Origin: DATAUK01 sp036268295
GTDB lineage: Bacteria > Actinomycetota > Actinomycetes > JAFAQI01
Length of the DNA: 64,000 nt
NCBI GenBank assembly: GCA_036268295.1
Contig: DATAUK010000024.1
Coordinates: 23,485 to 87,484 of the forward strand
Direction of reading: 5' to 3'
Shown: positions 43,963 through 52,865 of the stretch, in pieces
Layout: each line of letters starts with the position of its first letter
Position numbering within the stretch: position 1 is the first letter of the stretch
The notes under the pieces: generated by a model
Told to the model about the DNA's origin: nothing
Database searches by the model: none
The model's input: only the letters and a program-made list of their open reading frames with translations
Position numbers and translations under genes: made by a program

Positions 43963-44622
43963 GTGCGCGACCAATACCACGAGGATCTCGACGCGATCAC
44001 CACGTCGCTGGTCGACATCACCCGCCTTGCCGGCAGTGCCATCAACCATGCGACTCAGGCGTTGCTCGACGCCGATTTGCAGGCTGCCGAATCGGTGATC
44101 ACCGGCGACCTGGCGATCGACGAGCTCTACGACCGGATCGAGAGCAACGCTCTCGACCTGCTCGCCCAGCAGCAGCCGGTCGCCAGCGATCTGCGGGTGA
44201 TCATCACCAGCCTTCGGATGGTCGCCGACCTGGAACGGATGGGTGACCTCGCTCTGCACATTGCCAAAGTCGCGCGTCGCCGATACCCGTCGAGTGCGAT
44301 CCCGGCCGAGCTGCAACCCACCGTGCTCGAGATGGGCCAGGTGGCACAACGAATCTGTTCCAAGTGTTCGAGCGTCATCGCCGGCCGTGACCTCGCAATG
44401 GCGGCCCAGCTCGAGCGCGACGACGACGTGATGGACAACCTGCATCGCCAATTGTTCGCCACCCTGCTCGACGAGTCGTGGCGTGGCGGAATCGAGACCG
44501 CGATCGACGTCACCCTGTGCGGCCGCTACTACGAGCGGTTCTGCGACCACGCGGTGTCGGTCGCCCGCCGAGTGCACTTCCTGGTCACCGGCGAGAAGCC
44601 GCCCGTTCCCGCCGAGGCCTGA
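43963..44622 (+). CDS. phoU: Phosphate signalling regulator PhoU
   Basis: Start GTG 43963 with a strong AGGAGG at 43953-43958. 219 residues, all-alpha, two PhoU domains. VRDQYHEDLDAITTSLVDITRLAGSAINHATQALLD begins the first three-helix bundle; metal-binding E/D motifs appear as DLAIDELYDRIE and ERMGDLALHIAKVA, and in the second half as YYERFCDHAVSVARRV. It links PstSCAB transport to inhibition of SenX3. It lies upstream of pstS on the same strand, 181 bp away, with a separate PHO box between. Confidence 0.95.
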   Translation: MRDQYHEDLDAITTSLVDITRLAGSAINHATQALLDADLQAAESVITGDLAIDELYDRIESNALDLLAQQQPVASDLRVIITSLRMVADLERMGDLALHIAKVARRRYPSSAIPAELQPTVLEMGQVAQRICSKCSSVIAGRDLAMAAQLERDDDVMDNLHRQLFATLLDESWRGGIETAIDVTLCGRYYERFCDHAVSVARRVHFLVTGEKPPVPAEA

Positions 44623-44694
44623 CGGCGTACCAGTAGTTGTCCACAGCGGCCGTCCACAAACGTCACGCCGTCGTTGGCCGATCGGCCTGCGGGC

Positions 44695-44716
44695 GTTCAC
44701 TTGTCGTTCATCTGGA
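44695..44716 (+). promoter_or_regulatory. PHO box upstream of pstS
   Basis: Two adjacent 11-bp units, GTTCACTTGTC (44695-44705) and GTTCATCTGGA (44706-44716), match the direct-repeat layout of actinobacterial PHO boxes. They lie about 90 bases before the pstS start and should recruit the RegX3/PhoP-type regulator encoded nearby. Confidence 0.75.
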
Positions 44717-44803
44717 GTAGCCCAGGGGGTCGATTGGGCTCCATAGCGTCGGCAGCACGGGCTCGGACCACCCGGCCCATGTCATATCGGAGGTTCTGTC
44801 GTC

Positions 44804-45874
44804 GTGAAGGTTTCGCTCGTGATGCGCACAGCCGGCATCGCCACAATCGCCGCGCTCGGGCTGGCCGCCTGTGGCAGCAGCAGCGGCGGCAGTGGTGGCG
44901 GCGGGAGCAGCAACAGCCTTAGCCCTCAAGGATCGACATTTCAGCAGACGCTCGAGCAGCAGTGGGCGACCAACTACCACAAGACAAACTCGAGCGCGCA
45001 GATCACATACACCGGGACCGGGTCCTCGACCGGGATCCAGCAGTTCACTGCCGGGAAGATTCCGCTCGCCGGCTCGGACGTGACGATGACCTCGAAAGAG
45101 CAGTCGGCCGCGACCAAGGCGTGTGGCAGCACCGCCCTTACGATCCCGATCACCTCGGGTGGCGTAGCGATCATGTACAACCTGGCGAGCCTGTCCAGGC
45201 CACTGAACCTCTCGGCCGCCACGGTCGCCGGCATCTTCGCCGGCAAGATCACCAAGTGGAACGATTCGGCAATCGCTGCGGACAACCCGGGTGTGACTCT
45301 TCCAAGTACGCCGATCTCGGTCTTCTACCGCTCGGACGGCTCGGGAACCACGGATGTGCTGTCAGGCTTCATGACCGCGACCGCGCCGTCAGTCTGGACC
45401 CTCGGCGTAAACAAGCAGTTCACGAGCTGGCCGACCGGCCAGGGTGCCACTGGTTCCTCGGGTGTGGCGCAGGGCGTTCAGAGCACCCCGGGCGGCATCA
45501 CCTATGCCGAGATCACCTACGCCCAGCAGGACAAGCTGGCAACCGCGGCGATCAAAGGCACGGCCGGCGGGTTCGTCAACATCTCCGCGGCGACCGTGGC
45601 GAGGTCGATCAACAGCGGCTTCGCCATCAGCGGCACCGGCAACGACCTCGCGGGCTCGCTGTCGTTCACCAAGATGACCGGCTACCCGATCTCGACGGTT
45701 TCCTACGTCCTAGTCTGCTCGAAGTACAAGAACTCCGGCGAGGGCACGCTGGTGAAGAACTACCTGACGTACGCCGCCGGCAGTGGCCAGTCGATCGCCA
45801 ACTCGCTCGGCTTCGCTCCGCTGCCAACCGCGCTTGACGCCAAGGTCAAGGCCTCCGTGGCTTCGATTTCTTAA
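44804..45874 (+). CDS. pstS: Phosphate ABC transporter substrate-binding lipoprotein PstS
   Basis: 356 residues from GTG 44804 with CGGAGG at 44788-44793; the signal is a lipoprotein type ending ALGLAACGSS followed by a Ser/Gly linker. Phosphate-binding motifs: ITYTGTGSSTGIQQF, PLAGSDVTMTSKE, FYRSDGSGTTDVLSGF and GATGSSGVAQGV. It captures phosphate outside the membrane for PstCA-PstB. A PHO box lies upstream, so it should be induced in phosphate limitation. Confidence 0.96.
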   Translation: MKVSLVMRTAGIATIAALGLAACGSSSGGSGGGGSSNSLSPQGSTFQQTLEQQWATNYHKTNSSAQITYTGTGSSTGIQQFTAGKIPLAGSDVTMTSKEQSAATKACGSTALTIPITSGGVAIMYNLASLSRPLNLSAATVAGIFAGKITKWNDSAIAADNPGVTLPSTPISVFYRSDGSGTTDVLSGFMTATAPSVWTLGVNKQFTSWPTGQGATGSSGVAQGVQSTPGGITYAEITYAQQDKLATAAIKGTAGGFVNISAATVARSINSGFAISGTGNDLAGSLSFTKMTGYPISTVSYVLVCSKYKNSGEGTLVKNYLTYAAGSGQSIANSLGFAPLPTALDAKVKASVASIS

Positions 45875-45893
45875 TCGGAGCCGTTACGACACG

Positions 45894-46880
45894 ATGAGCA
45901 CTGTGGAGACGACGCTCGACACCACGTCGCTGCGGGCAGGCCGATCCGGTCGGCGCGGCGACGTGGTGTTCCGCGGCCTGTCTCTCGGTGCCGGCGTCTT
46001 CGTCTTCGTGCTGCTCGGCGCGATCGCGGTCTTCCTGGTCATCAAGGCGATCCCCGCGCTCAACGCGGACAAGTCCAGCTTCTGGACCACCCAGAACTGG
46101 ACCGCATCCTCCGGCGACGCGATGTTCGGTATCGCCGCGATCCTGTTCGGCACCGTCCTCACCAGCCTGCTCGCCCTGGTCATGGCGGTCCCGGTCGGGC
46201 TCGGGGTTTCGCTCTACATCACCGAGTACGCGCCGCAGCGGATCTCGAGGCTGCTGGGCTATCTCACCGACATGCTCGCTGCGGTGCCGAGCGTCGTGTA
46301 CGGGCTGTGGGCGTTGCTGTTCCTTCTCCATCACATGGCCGGGATCAGCGAGTTCCTGGTGCGCTACTTCGGCTGGATCCCGCTGTTCTCCAACCCTGAT
46401 GGATTCCCGCTGGTCTACAGCAAGTCGATCTTCGCGGCATCGGTGATCCTCGCCGTCATGACGCTGCCGATCATCGCCGCGATCAGTCGCGAGGTGTTGC
46501 GCCAGGTCGACCCGGCTCAGAAGGAAGCCGCGCTCGCTCTCGGCGCCACCCGCTGGGAGATGGTCCGCACTGCGGTGCTGCCGCCCAGCCGCCCCGGCAT
46601 CATCAGCGCGGTCATGCTCGGTCTCGGCCGCGCGCTCGGCGAGACCATCGCGGTCGCGTTCGTCATCGGCAATCGCACCTTGATCAGCTCGCACATCCTG
46701 CTACCGGGCGGCGCGACCATCGCCTCCAACATCGCCAACCTGTTCGGCGAAGCCGACGAGATCGGACGCTCGGCGTTGATTGCGAGTGGCCTGGTGTTGT
46801 TCCTGCTCACCCTCGCGGTCAACCTGATCGCCCGCTACATCATCCTTCGCTCCGGCACCGAGGAGCGGAGCGCGGTATGA
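45894..46880 (+). CDS. pstC: Phosphate ABC transporter permease PstC
   Basis: Start at ATG 45894 (MSTVETTLDTTSLRAG), 19 bp after pstS; 328 residues. Six membrane segments. PVGLGVSLYITEYAPQRISRLLGYLTDMLAAVPSVVYGLW is the conserved Pst permease segment, and EAALALGATRWEMVRTAVLPPSRPGIISAVMLGLGRALGETIAVAFVIG is the EAA loop contacting PstB. Its stop overlaps the pstA start by 4 bp. Confidence 0.96.
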   Translation: MSTVETTLDTTSLRAGRSGRRGDVVFRGLSLGAGVFVFVLLGAIAVFLVIKAIPALNADKSSFWTTQNWTASSGDAMFGIAAILFGTVLTSLLALVMAVPVGLGVSLYITEYAPQRISRLLGYLTDMLAAVPSVVYGLWALLFLLHHMAGISEFLVRYFGWIPLFSNPDGFPLVYSKSIFAASVILAVMTLPIIAAISREVLRQVDPAQKEAALALGATRWEMVRTAVLPPSRPGIISAVMLGLGRALGETIAVAFVIGNRTLISSHILLPGGATIASNIANLFGEADEIGRSALIASGLVLFLLTLAVNLIARYIILRSGTEERSAV

Positions 46881-47929
46881 GCAGTCTTCAGGCGACCGAC
46901 CTTCGTCAGCGCGGCATCCGGCAGGCCTCGCTCCCGCCATGGGCGATTGCTGCCACCACGGTCGGCGCCATCTTCCTTACATTGCTGCTCTTCGCAGTCA
47001 CCGGCTTCGCCGGCCAAGCTGACTTCGTCGTCGTGGCCGCGGTCCTCATCGTGGTCGCGATCGGCGCGGCGAGCTGGGTGGTTGAAGGCCGGCGACGTGC
47101 CATCGACCGGATCGCCACCAACGCGGCTCTCGGTGCGCTCGTGCTCACGCTGCTGCCGCTCGGATTCGTGATCACTTACGTCGTCAAGAAGGGCGCCCCG
47201 GCGTTCAGCCTCGGCTTCCTGACCCACGAGGCGACCGCCGGTCCGCTGGCCGCCGGCGGTGGCATTGCGCCGGCGATTCTCGGCACCCTCGAACAGGTGG
47301 CCATCGCCAGCGCGTTCGCGGTGCCCTTGGCTCTGCTCGTTGCGATCTACATCACGGAGTACGGCGGCAACAAGTTCGCGACGTCGGTGCGGTTCCTGAT
47401 CGACGTCATGACCGGCATCCCGTCGATCGTTGCCGGCCTGTTCGTCCTCGCGTTCTGGATCACCGCCCTTCGCCAGCCGCTCTCCGGCTTCGCCGGCGCG
47501 ATGGCGCTGGCGATCATCGAGCTGCCGATCGTGGTCCGCACGTCGGAGGAGATGATCCGACTGGTGCCGAACGAGCTCCGCGAGGCGTCGTACGCACTGG
47601 GCATCCCGAAGTGGAAGACCGTCGTGCGCGTGGTGTTGCCGGTCGCGTCGACCGGTCTCACGACCGGCGTCATGCTCGCGGTGGCGCGAGCGATCGGTGA
47701 GACCGCACCGGTTCTGCTCGTCGTCGGGTTCAACAACTACACAAACCTCAATCCGTTCGGCGGCAACCAGGCCTCGCTGCCGGGATACATCTTCCAGTTC
47801 GCGCGGTCATCGTCGAACTTCGACGTCCAGCGTGCCTGGGCGGCGGCGCTGGCCCTGATACTTCTCGTCGTGGTGCTGTACGTAGCTGCTCGGCTGCTGA
47901 CCCGGCGCAACCAGCTGGCCGGAAGGTAG
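46877..47929 (+). CDS. pstA: Phosphate ABC transporter permease PstA
   Basis: 350 residues with seven or eight hydrophobic segments; the first two near residues 23-70 are an extension seen in actinobacterial PstA. Core motifs are VPLALLVAIYITEYGGNKFATSVRFLIDVMTGIPSIVAGLFV and the EAA loop LREASYALGIPKWKTVVRVVLPVASTGLTTGVMLAVARAIGETAPVLLV. It pairs with PstC. The ATG overlaps the pstC stop, and pstB follows after 6 bp. Confidence 0.96.
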   Translation: MSSLQATDLRQRGIRQASLPPWAIAATTVGAIFLTLLLFAVTGFAGQADFVVVAAVLIVVAIGAASWVVEGRRRAIDRIATNAALGALVLTLLPLGFVITYVVKKGAPAFSLGFLTHEATAGPLAAGGGIAPAILGTLEQVAIASAFAVPLALLVAIYITEYGGNKFATSVRFLIDVMTGIPSIVAGLFVLAFWITALRQPLSGFAGAMALAIIELPIVVRTSEEMIRLVPNELREASYALGIPKWKTVVRVVLPVASTGLTTGVMLAVARAIGETAPVLLVVGFNNYTNLNPFGGNQASLPGYIFQFARSSSNFDVQRAWAAALALILLVVVLYVAARLLTRRNQLAGR

Positions 47930-47935
47930 GCGGAC

Positions 47936-48712
<777 letters not shown>

Positions 48713-48753
48713 CCGACCGCCGGCACGAACTCGATCGGGCGCACACTGGAGGC

Positions 48754-49035
48754 GTGAGCGGACCGGAGGATCCGATTCTCGTCACGACCGCGCCGATCAG
48801 CCCGAGGGATGAGCGCCGCGGCCGCGAGCGCCGCTACCTGATCACGATGGCGGTACGCGTCGTCGCCGTCATCGTCGCGATCGCCTTCGCGACCGGCTGG
48901 ATCCGCGTCGTCGCGGTCATCCTCGCGCTGGTGCTGCCATGGATCGCGGTCGTGCTCGCCAATGCAGGACCGAACCGGCGCACCGATGAGAAGCCGTCGT
49001 TGTACGCCGGGAAGCCACCCCGCGAGCTCGAGTAG
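48754..49035 (+). CDS. DUF3099 small membrane protein
   Basis: 93 residues: a charged N-terminus (ILVTTAPISPRDERRGRERRYLITMAVR), two close hydrophobic segments (about residues 31-70, VVAVIVAIAFATGWIRVVAVILALVLPWIAVVLANAGPNRR) and a short polar tail. This matches the actinobacterial DUF3099 family of unknown function. The start is GTG 48754; GGAGG is only one base upstream, so the true ribosome site is uncertain. It may be the last gene of the pst transcript, 41 bp after pstB. It directly abuts the convergent pit stop. Confidence 0.8.
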   Translation: MSGPEDPILVTTAPISPRDERRGRERRYLITMAVRVVAVIVAIAFATGWIRVVAVILALVLPWIAVVLANAGPNRRTDEKPSLYAGKPPRELE

Positions 49036-50028
49036 CTACTTCACGAACAGGTGCAGCACCTCGAACGTCCCGGCCGCCATCAGTCCTGCCGCCGGCAGCG
49101 TGAGCAACCAGGCCGTCACGATGTTGCCGGCAACGCCCCACCGCACCGCCGAGAACTTCCGGGTCGAGCCGACGCCCATGATCGCGGACGTCGTGATGTG
49201 GGTGGTGGAGACCGGCGCCGCATACACGTACGCCGTGGTCAGCAGGACGCTGGAGGCCACGGTCTGCGCCGCGAACGCGGCGGTGTTATCGAGCTTGAAC
49301 ACCCGGCGGCCGAGGGTACGCATGATCCGGTTGCCGCCGGTCGCAGTGCCCGCGCTGATCGCGCACGCGCAGGCCACCTTCACCCAGATCGGCACCACGA
49401 ACGCGTTCAGGTGGTTCGTCGTCACCAGCGCGAGAGTGATGACACCCATCGTCTTCTGGGCGTCCTGCAACCCGTGACCGAAGGCCATCGCCGCCGACGA
49501 CACCCACTGCCCCATCCGGAACCCGACCGCCGCGTTGCGGGGATTGGCCCGCCGGAACGCCCACAGCAGAGCCAACATCAACAGGAAGCCGAGGCCGAAA
49601 CCTACGATCGGCGAAGCGACCATCGGGATCACGACCTTCTGGACCACCGCATGCCAGTTGACGTGGCCGCTCGAGGCGATCGCGGCGCCGCAGAGCCCAC
49701 CGATCAGAGCATGTGTCGATGACGAGGGCAGGCCGAAGCGCCAGACGATGATGTTCCAGAGGATCGCTCCGACGATCGCGGCGAAGATCACGGTCAGCCC
49801 GGCGGCGGACGTCGGCGTCGTGATGATGCTGCCGACGGTGTTCGCGACCTTGGTCGAGACCAGCGCACCGGCCAGGTTGAAGATCGCGGCCAGCGCGAGG
49901 GCGACCCGCGGTCGCATCGCGCGGGTCGAGATGGGCATCGCGATCGCGTTCGCCGCATCGTTGAAGCCGTTGGTGAAATCGAAGCCAAGGGCGACGAGGA
50001 TCAGGATGACCAGACCGAGCGTTTCCAC
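49036..50028 (-). CDS. pit: PiT-family low-affinity phosphate transporter
   Basis: 330 residues, GTG start at 50028, about ten membrane segments. The two inverted PiT signatures are visible: FDFTNGFNDAANAIAMPISTRAMRP near the N-terminus and GFRMGQWVSSAAMAFGHGLQDAQKTMGVITLAL in the second half, plus WRFGLPSSSTHALIGGLCGAAI and APVSTTHITTSAIMGVG. It moves metal-phosphate with protons. It is encoded downstream of its DUF47 partner, and the unit has a PHO box upstream. Confidence 0.94.
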   Translation of the reverse strand: METLGLVILILVALGFDFTNGFNDAANAIAMPISTRAMRPRVALALAAIFNLAGALVSTKVANTVGSIITTPTSAAGLTVIFAAIVGAILWNIIVWRFGLPSSSTHALIGGLCGAAIASSGHVNWHAVVQKVVIPMVASPIVGFGLGFLLMLALLWAFRRANPRNAAVGFRMGQWVSSAAMAFGHGLQDAQKTMGVITLALVTTNHLNAFVVPIWVKVACACAISAGTATGGNRIMRTLGRRVFKLDNTAAFAAQTVASSVLLTTAYVYAAPVSTTHITTSAIMGVGSTRKFSAVRWGVAGNIVTAWLLTLPAAGLMAAGTFEVLHLFVK

Positions 50029-50110
50029 TTAGCCCTCCGCCACCGTCACGCCGTCGGCGGCACCGCGAGCGCGCGGCAGGGCGAGCGTTGGGAGCAGCTG
50101 CACGAGGAGC

Positions 50111-50737
50111 TCAGGACTCCTTGACCGCGATCGTCTCGACGGTGTTGGCGACGTTCTCCAGTGCGTCGGCGGCGCCTTCGAGTTGCTCGGCGATCTCCTT
50201 CATCTTCAGGACCGTGAGTGCGTCGTACTCGCCGCTGAACAGCCGAGCCAGGAAGCGTCGATAGAGCTTGTCCGCGTCGTTCTCGAGCCGGTTGATCTCG
50301 ATCCAGTAGTCCGCCAGGTTGGTCAGTGACTTCAGCCGCGGCATCGCCCCGGCAGTCAGCTCGGCGCCCCGGACCAGGATCTCGGTCATGCGCTGCATCT
50401 CCAGCGGCAGCACCTCGAGGTCGTAGAGCACGATCAGGTCGCCGGCCGCCTCGAAGAAGTCCATGACGTCGTCGAGCCGACTCGCCAGCCGGTAGATGTC
50501 CTCGCGGTCGAACGGCGTGACGAAGGTGGAGTTCACCTCGCGCAGGATGCTGTGGGTCCGGTCGTCGCCGACGTGCTCGAGATCGCGCAGCACCTTGGCG
50601 AGCGCGTCGCGCTCACCTCTGGTTGCGGTCACGAGGGCCTCGAGCGCGTGGGCGCCTTCGAGCAGATTGTTCGCCGAAGCGGTGAACAACTCGTAGAAGA
50701 CGTTTTCGCGAGGCGTCAGCCGTAGGCGCACGCACAC
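50111..50737 (-). CDS. DUF47 family PhoU-like Pit accessory protein
   Basis: 208 residues, all-alpha. RLRLTPRENVFYELFTASANNLLEGAHALEALV is the DUF47 beginning; the E/D-rich LEHVGDDRTHSILREVNSTFVTPFDREDIYRLASRLDDVMDFFEAAGD matches metal-binding PhoU-like helices. Such proteins are encoded with Pit and modulate it. The GTG at 50737 is followed by a second in-frame GTG at 50731 that may be the true start. pit follows 82 bp later on the same strand. Confidence 0.92.
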   Translation of the reverse strand: MCVRLRLTPRENVFYELFTASANNLLEGAHALEALVTATRGERDALAKVLRDLEHVGDDRTHSILREVNSTFVTPFDREDIYRLASRLDDVMDFFEAAGDLIVLYDLEVLPLEMQRMTEILVRGAELTAGAMPRLKSLTNLADYWIEINRLENDADKLYRRFLARLFSGEYDALTVLKMKEIAEQLEGAADALENVANTVETIAVKES

Positions 50738-50756
50738 ACCCTAGGGCCAAACCAAG

Positions 50757-50778
50757 GCGGGGTTTACCCCAGATGAAC
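50757..50778 (-). promoter_or_regulatory. PHO box upstream of DUF47-pit
   Basis: On the minus strand GTTCATCTGGG (50778-50768) is followed directly by GTAAACCCCGC (50767-50757), two 11-bp units in the PHO-box pattern. The first shares GTTCATCTG with the pstS and senX3/phoU sites. It lies 20 bases before the DUF47 start, close enough to overlap the promoter, so both activation and repression are conceivable. Confidence 0.65.
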
Positions 50779-50901
50779 CCTCAGCCCGATTCTGGCGGCT
50801 TCGGCGGCTTCAGCCGGAGTCGCTCGGCGACCTTCGCCCACAGCTCCCGGTACGCCGTCGGCATGGTCCGAGCCCAAGGTGAGCACTGCAGCCTCTCGCG
50901 G

Positions 50902-51507
50902 CTAGACCCGGGCCAGGCCGGTGTCGAGCAGAGCGGTGAGCTCGTCGACGACCGTCTGCCTGGGTACGTCGGGATGGTCGAGCCACCAGTCCCCGGCGGC
51001 CTGGACCATGCCCGCGATGGCGTGCGCCAATATCTGGGCGCGCACCGGCTCGACCTCGCCCAGTGCCGGCTCGCTGCGGATGCCGGTGGCGAGCTCGTCG
51101 CCGAAACGGCGGACGAAGCCCTCAACCTGGCCACGGACGCCGGGCTCCTCGACCGCCGCCCGATGCACCAGAAACCGGTAAACCTGCGGCCGTTCCTCGA
51201 TCGAGGCGAGGTAGGCGTCGATGGTCGCGCGGGTCCGGGTCGTCAAACCACCTCGCGTCGTCAACGCTGCGCGTAGCCGCTCGAGCAGCTCCTCGATGTG
51301 CCGCGCCGCCAAAGCCCGGTAAAGCCCGCCCTTGTCGCCGAAGTGGCGGTAGAGAATTGGCTTGGTGATGCCGGCCTCGGCGGCGATCACGTTCATCGAG
51401 GCGGCGGGGCCGTCGCGTTGCACCACGCGGTCGGCGGCCGCGAGCAGCACCGCGCGACGGTCTTCAGCGATCATCTGGCCGCCCCATTCGCCGGTTGCGT
51501 CGTCCAT
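50902..51507 (-). CDS. TetR-family transcriptional regulator
   Basis: 201 residues. The N-terminal HTH is RRAVLLAAADRVVQRDGPAASMNVIAAEAGITKPILYRHFGDKGGLYRALAARH, and the C-terminal ligand domain includes RPQVYRFLVHRA, VRAQILAHAIAGMVQAAGDWWLDHP and PRQTVVDELTALLDTGLARV, a layout frequent in actinobacterial regulators of lipid degradation. It is divergent from the acyl-CoA dehydrogenase, with 36 bp between starts and a 19-bp palindrome in the gap. The likely ligand is an acyl-CoA. Confidence 0.9.
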   Translation of the reverse strand: MDDATGEWGGQMIAEDRRAVLLAAADRVVQRDGPAASMNVIAAEAGITKPILYRHFGDKGGLYRALAARHIEELLERLRAALTTRGGLTTRTRATIDAYLASIEERPQVYRFLVHRAAVEEPGVRGQVEGFVRRFGDELATGIRSEPALGEVEPVRAQILAHAIAGMVQAAGDWWLDHPDVPRQTVVDELTALLDTGLARV

Positions 51508-51523
51508 CAGCCATACTTGACGT

Positions 51524-51542
51524 GTGTTACCGCGGGTAACAC
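51524..51542. promoter_or_regulatory. Palindromic operator between TetR and acyl-CoA dehydrogenase
   Basis: GTGTTACCGCGGGTAACAC is an inverted repeat with 8-bp perfect arms and a 3-bp centre. It fills most of the 36-bp gap between the divergent starts and ends one base before the dehydrogenase ATG. Such a site, placed over both starts, is the classic arrangement for a TetR-family self-repressor that also controls its neighbour. Confidence 0.75.
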
Positions 51543-51543
51543 T

Positions 51544-52797
51544 ATGGATCTAACGCCGGAGTTTGTCGAGGAGCTGACCGTGGCCGAGTTCTCGCTGGAT
51601 CTCACCGAAGACCAGATCACGCTGCAGAAGTGGCTGCACGAGTTCGCCTCCGAGGTCATCCGCCCAGCCGCCCACGAGTGGGATGAGCGCGAAGAGACGC
51701 CGTGGCCGGTCATCAAAGAGGCCGCCAAGGTCGGCATCTACACGGTCGACTTCATGGCACAGCAGTGGTTTGACGACACCGGGCTCGGCATGGTGATCGC
51801 GCAGGAGGAGATCTTCTGGGGCGACGCCGGGATCGGCCTGTCCCTCATGGGCACCGGGCTGGCGGCCGCCGCGGTCAGCGCCAACGGCACCGACGAACAG
51901 GTCGGAGAGTTCATCCCGGCGATGTACGGCGACGCCGATGATCCGAAGCTCGGCGCGTTCTGCTCGTCCGAGCCCGATGCCGGCAGCGACGTCGGCGCGA
52001 TGAAGACCCGCGCGGTCTACCTCGAGGCCAACGACGAGTGGGTCATCAACGGCACCAAGACCTGGGCGACCAACGGCGGCATCGCCGACTGGCACGTCAT
52101 CGTCGCGACCGTCGACCCCTCGCTCGGCACCCGCGGCCAGGTCTCCTTCGTCGTGCCGCCGGGCAGCCAGGGCCTCAGCATGGGGCAGAAGTTCAAGAAG
52201 CACGGCATCCGTGCCTCGCACACCGCCGAAGTGGTGCTCGACGACGTACACGTCGGGAGCAAATATCTCCTCGGCGGCAAGGACAGGCTCGACGACCGGC
52301 TCAACCGGGCACGCGAGGGGCTGAGCGGCGGCCGGTCGCAACCGTCGATGGCGACCTTCGAGCGCACCCGGCCGACGGTCGGCGCGCAGGCGGTTGGCAT
52401 CGCCCGCGCGGCGTACGAAGTGGCGCTGGACTACGCCAAGCAGCGCGCGCAGTTCGGCCGGCCGATCATCGAGAACCAGGGCATCGCGTTCAAGCTCGCG
52501 GACATGAAGACCCGGATCGACGCCTCGCGGCTGCTGGTGTGGCGGGCGGCGTGGATGGCGCGGCACGGCAAGGACTTCGGCGCGGCCGAGGGCTCGCAGT
52601 GCAAGCTGTTTGCCGGCGAGACCGCGGTGTGGGTGACCGAGCAGGCGATCCAGATTCTCGGCGGCAACGGCTATACCCGCGAATACCCGGTCGAGCGGAT
52701 GCACCGTGACGCCAAGATCTACACCATCTTCGAAGGCACCAGCGAAATCCAGCGGCTGGTCATCGCCCGCGCGATCAGCGGCACCTACATCCGCTAG
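51544..52797 (+). CDS. Acyl-CoA dehydrogenase
   Basis: Start at ATG 51544 (MDLTPEFVEELTVAEF), just after the operator; 417 residues. Domains: N-terminal helical (FSLDLTEDQITLQKWLHEFASEVIRPAAHEWD), middle beta (GAFCSSEPDAGSDVGAMKTRAV, WVINGTKTWATNGG), and C-terminal helical with RAQFGRPIIENQGIAFKLADMKTRIDASRLL, QILGGNGYTREYPVERMHRDAKIYTIFEGTSEIQRLVIARAI. The catalytic Glu is expected in IFEGTSEIQ. It oxidises an acyl-CoA at alpha-beta with FAD. Chain specificity is unknown. Control by the adjacent TetR is likely. Confidence 0.93.
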   Translation: MDLTPEFVEELTVAEFSLDLTEDQITLQKWLHEFASEVIRPAAHEWDEREETPWPVIKEAAKVGIYTVDFMAQQWFDDTGLGMVIAQEEIFWGDAGIGLSLMGTGLAAAAVSANGTDEQVGEFIPAMYGDADDPKLGAFCSSEPDAGSDVGAMKTRAVYLEANDEWVINGTKTWATNGGIADWHVIVATVDPSLGTRGQVSFVVPPGSQGLSMGQKFKKHGIRASHTAEVVLDDVHVGSKYLLGGKDRLDDRLNRAREGLSGGRSQPSMATFERTRPTVGAQAVGIARAAYEVALDYAKQRAQFGRPIIENQGIAFKLADMKTRIDASRLLVWRAAWMARHGKDFGAAEGSQCKLFAGETAVWVTEQAIQILGGNGYTREYPVERMHRDAKIYTIFEGTSEIQRLVIARAISGTYIR

Positions 52798-52801
52798 CTT
52801 C

Positions 52802-52863
52802 GCCAAACTTGCGCGTATCAACAGTTTCGAGGCCTCGAAACGGTTGATACGCGACGGTTTGGC
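52802..52863. repeat. 62-bp palindromic element, copy A
   Basis: The left half, beginning GCCAAACTTGCGCGTATCAA, is an inverted copy of the right half with four mismatches over 31 positions; the centre is GAGGCCTC with no loop. It fills the gap between the convergent stops of the acyl-CoA dehydrogenase (52797) and glpD (52866). It aligns without gaps to two elements at 58781 and 59929. It could act as a bidirectional terminator, but no T-tract flanks it. Confidence 0.85.
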
Positions 52864-52865
52864 AA

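Noticed and set aside
44637..44645. TTGTCCACA, an actinobacterial DnaA-box-like 9-mer, before pstS
   Set aside because: It is a single copy (a second, inverted CGTCCACAA nearby is poor) with no AT-rich region or dnaA/dnaN; chance or a minor DnaA site, not an origin.
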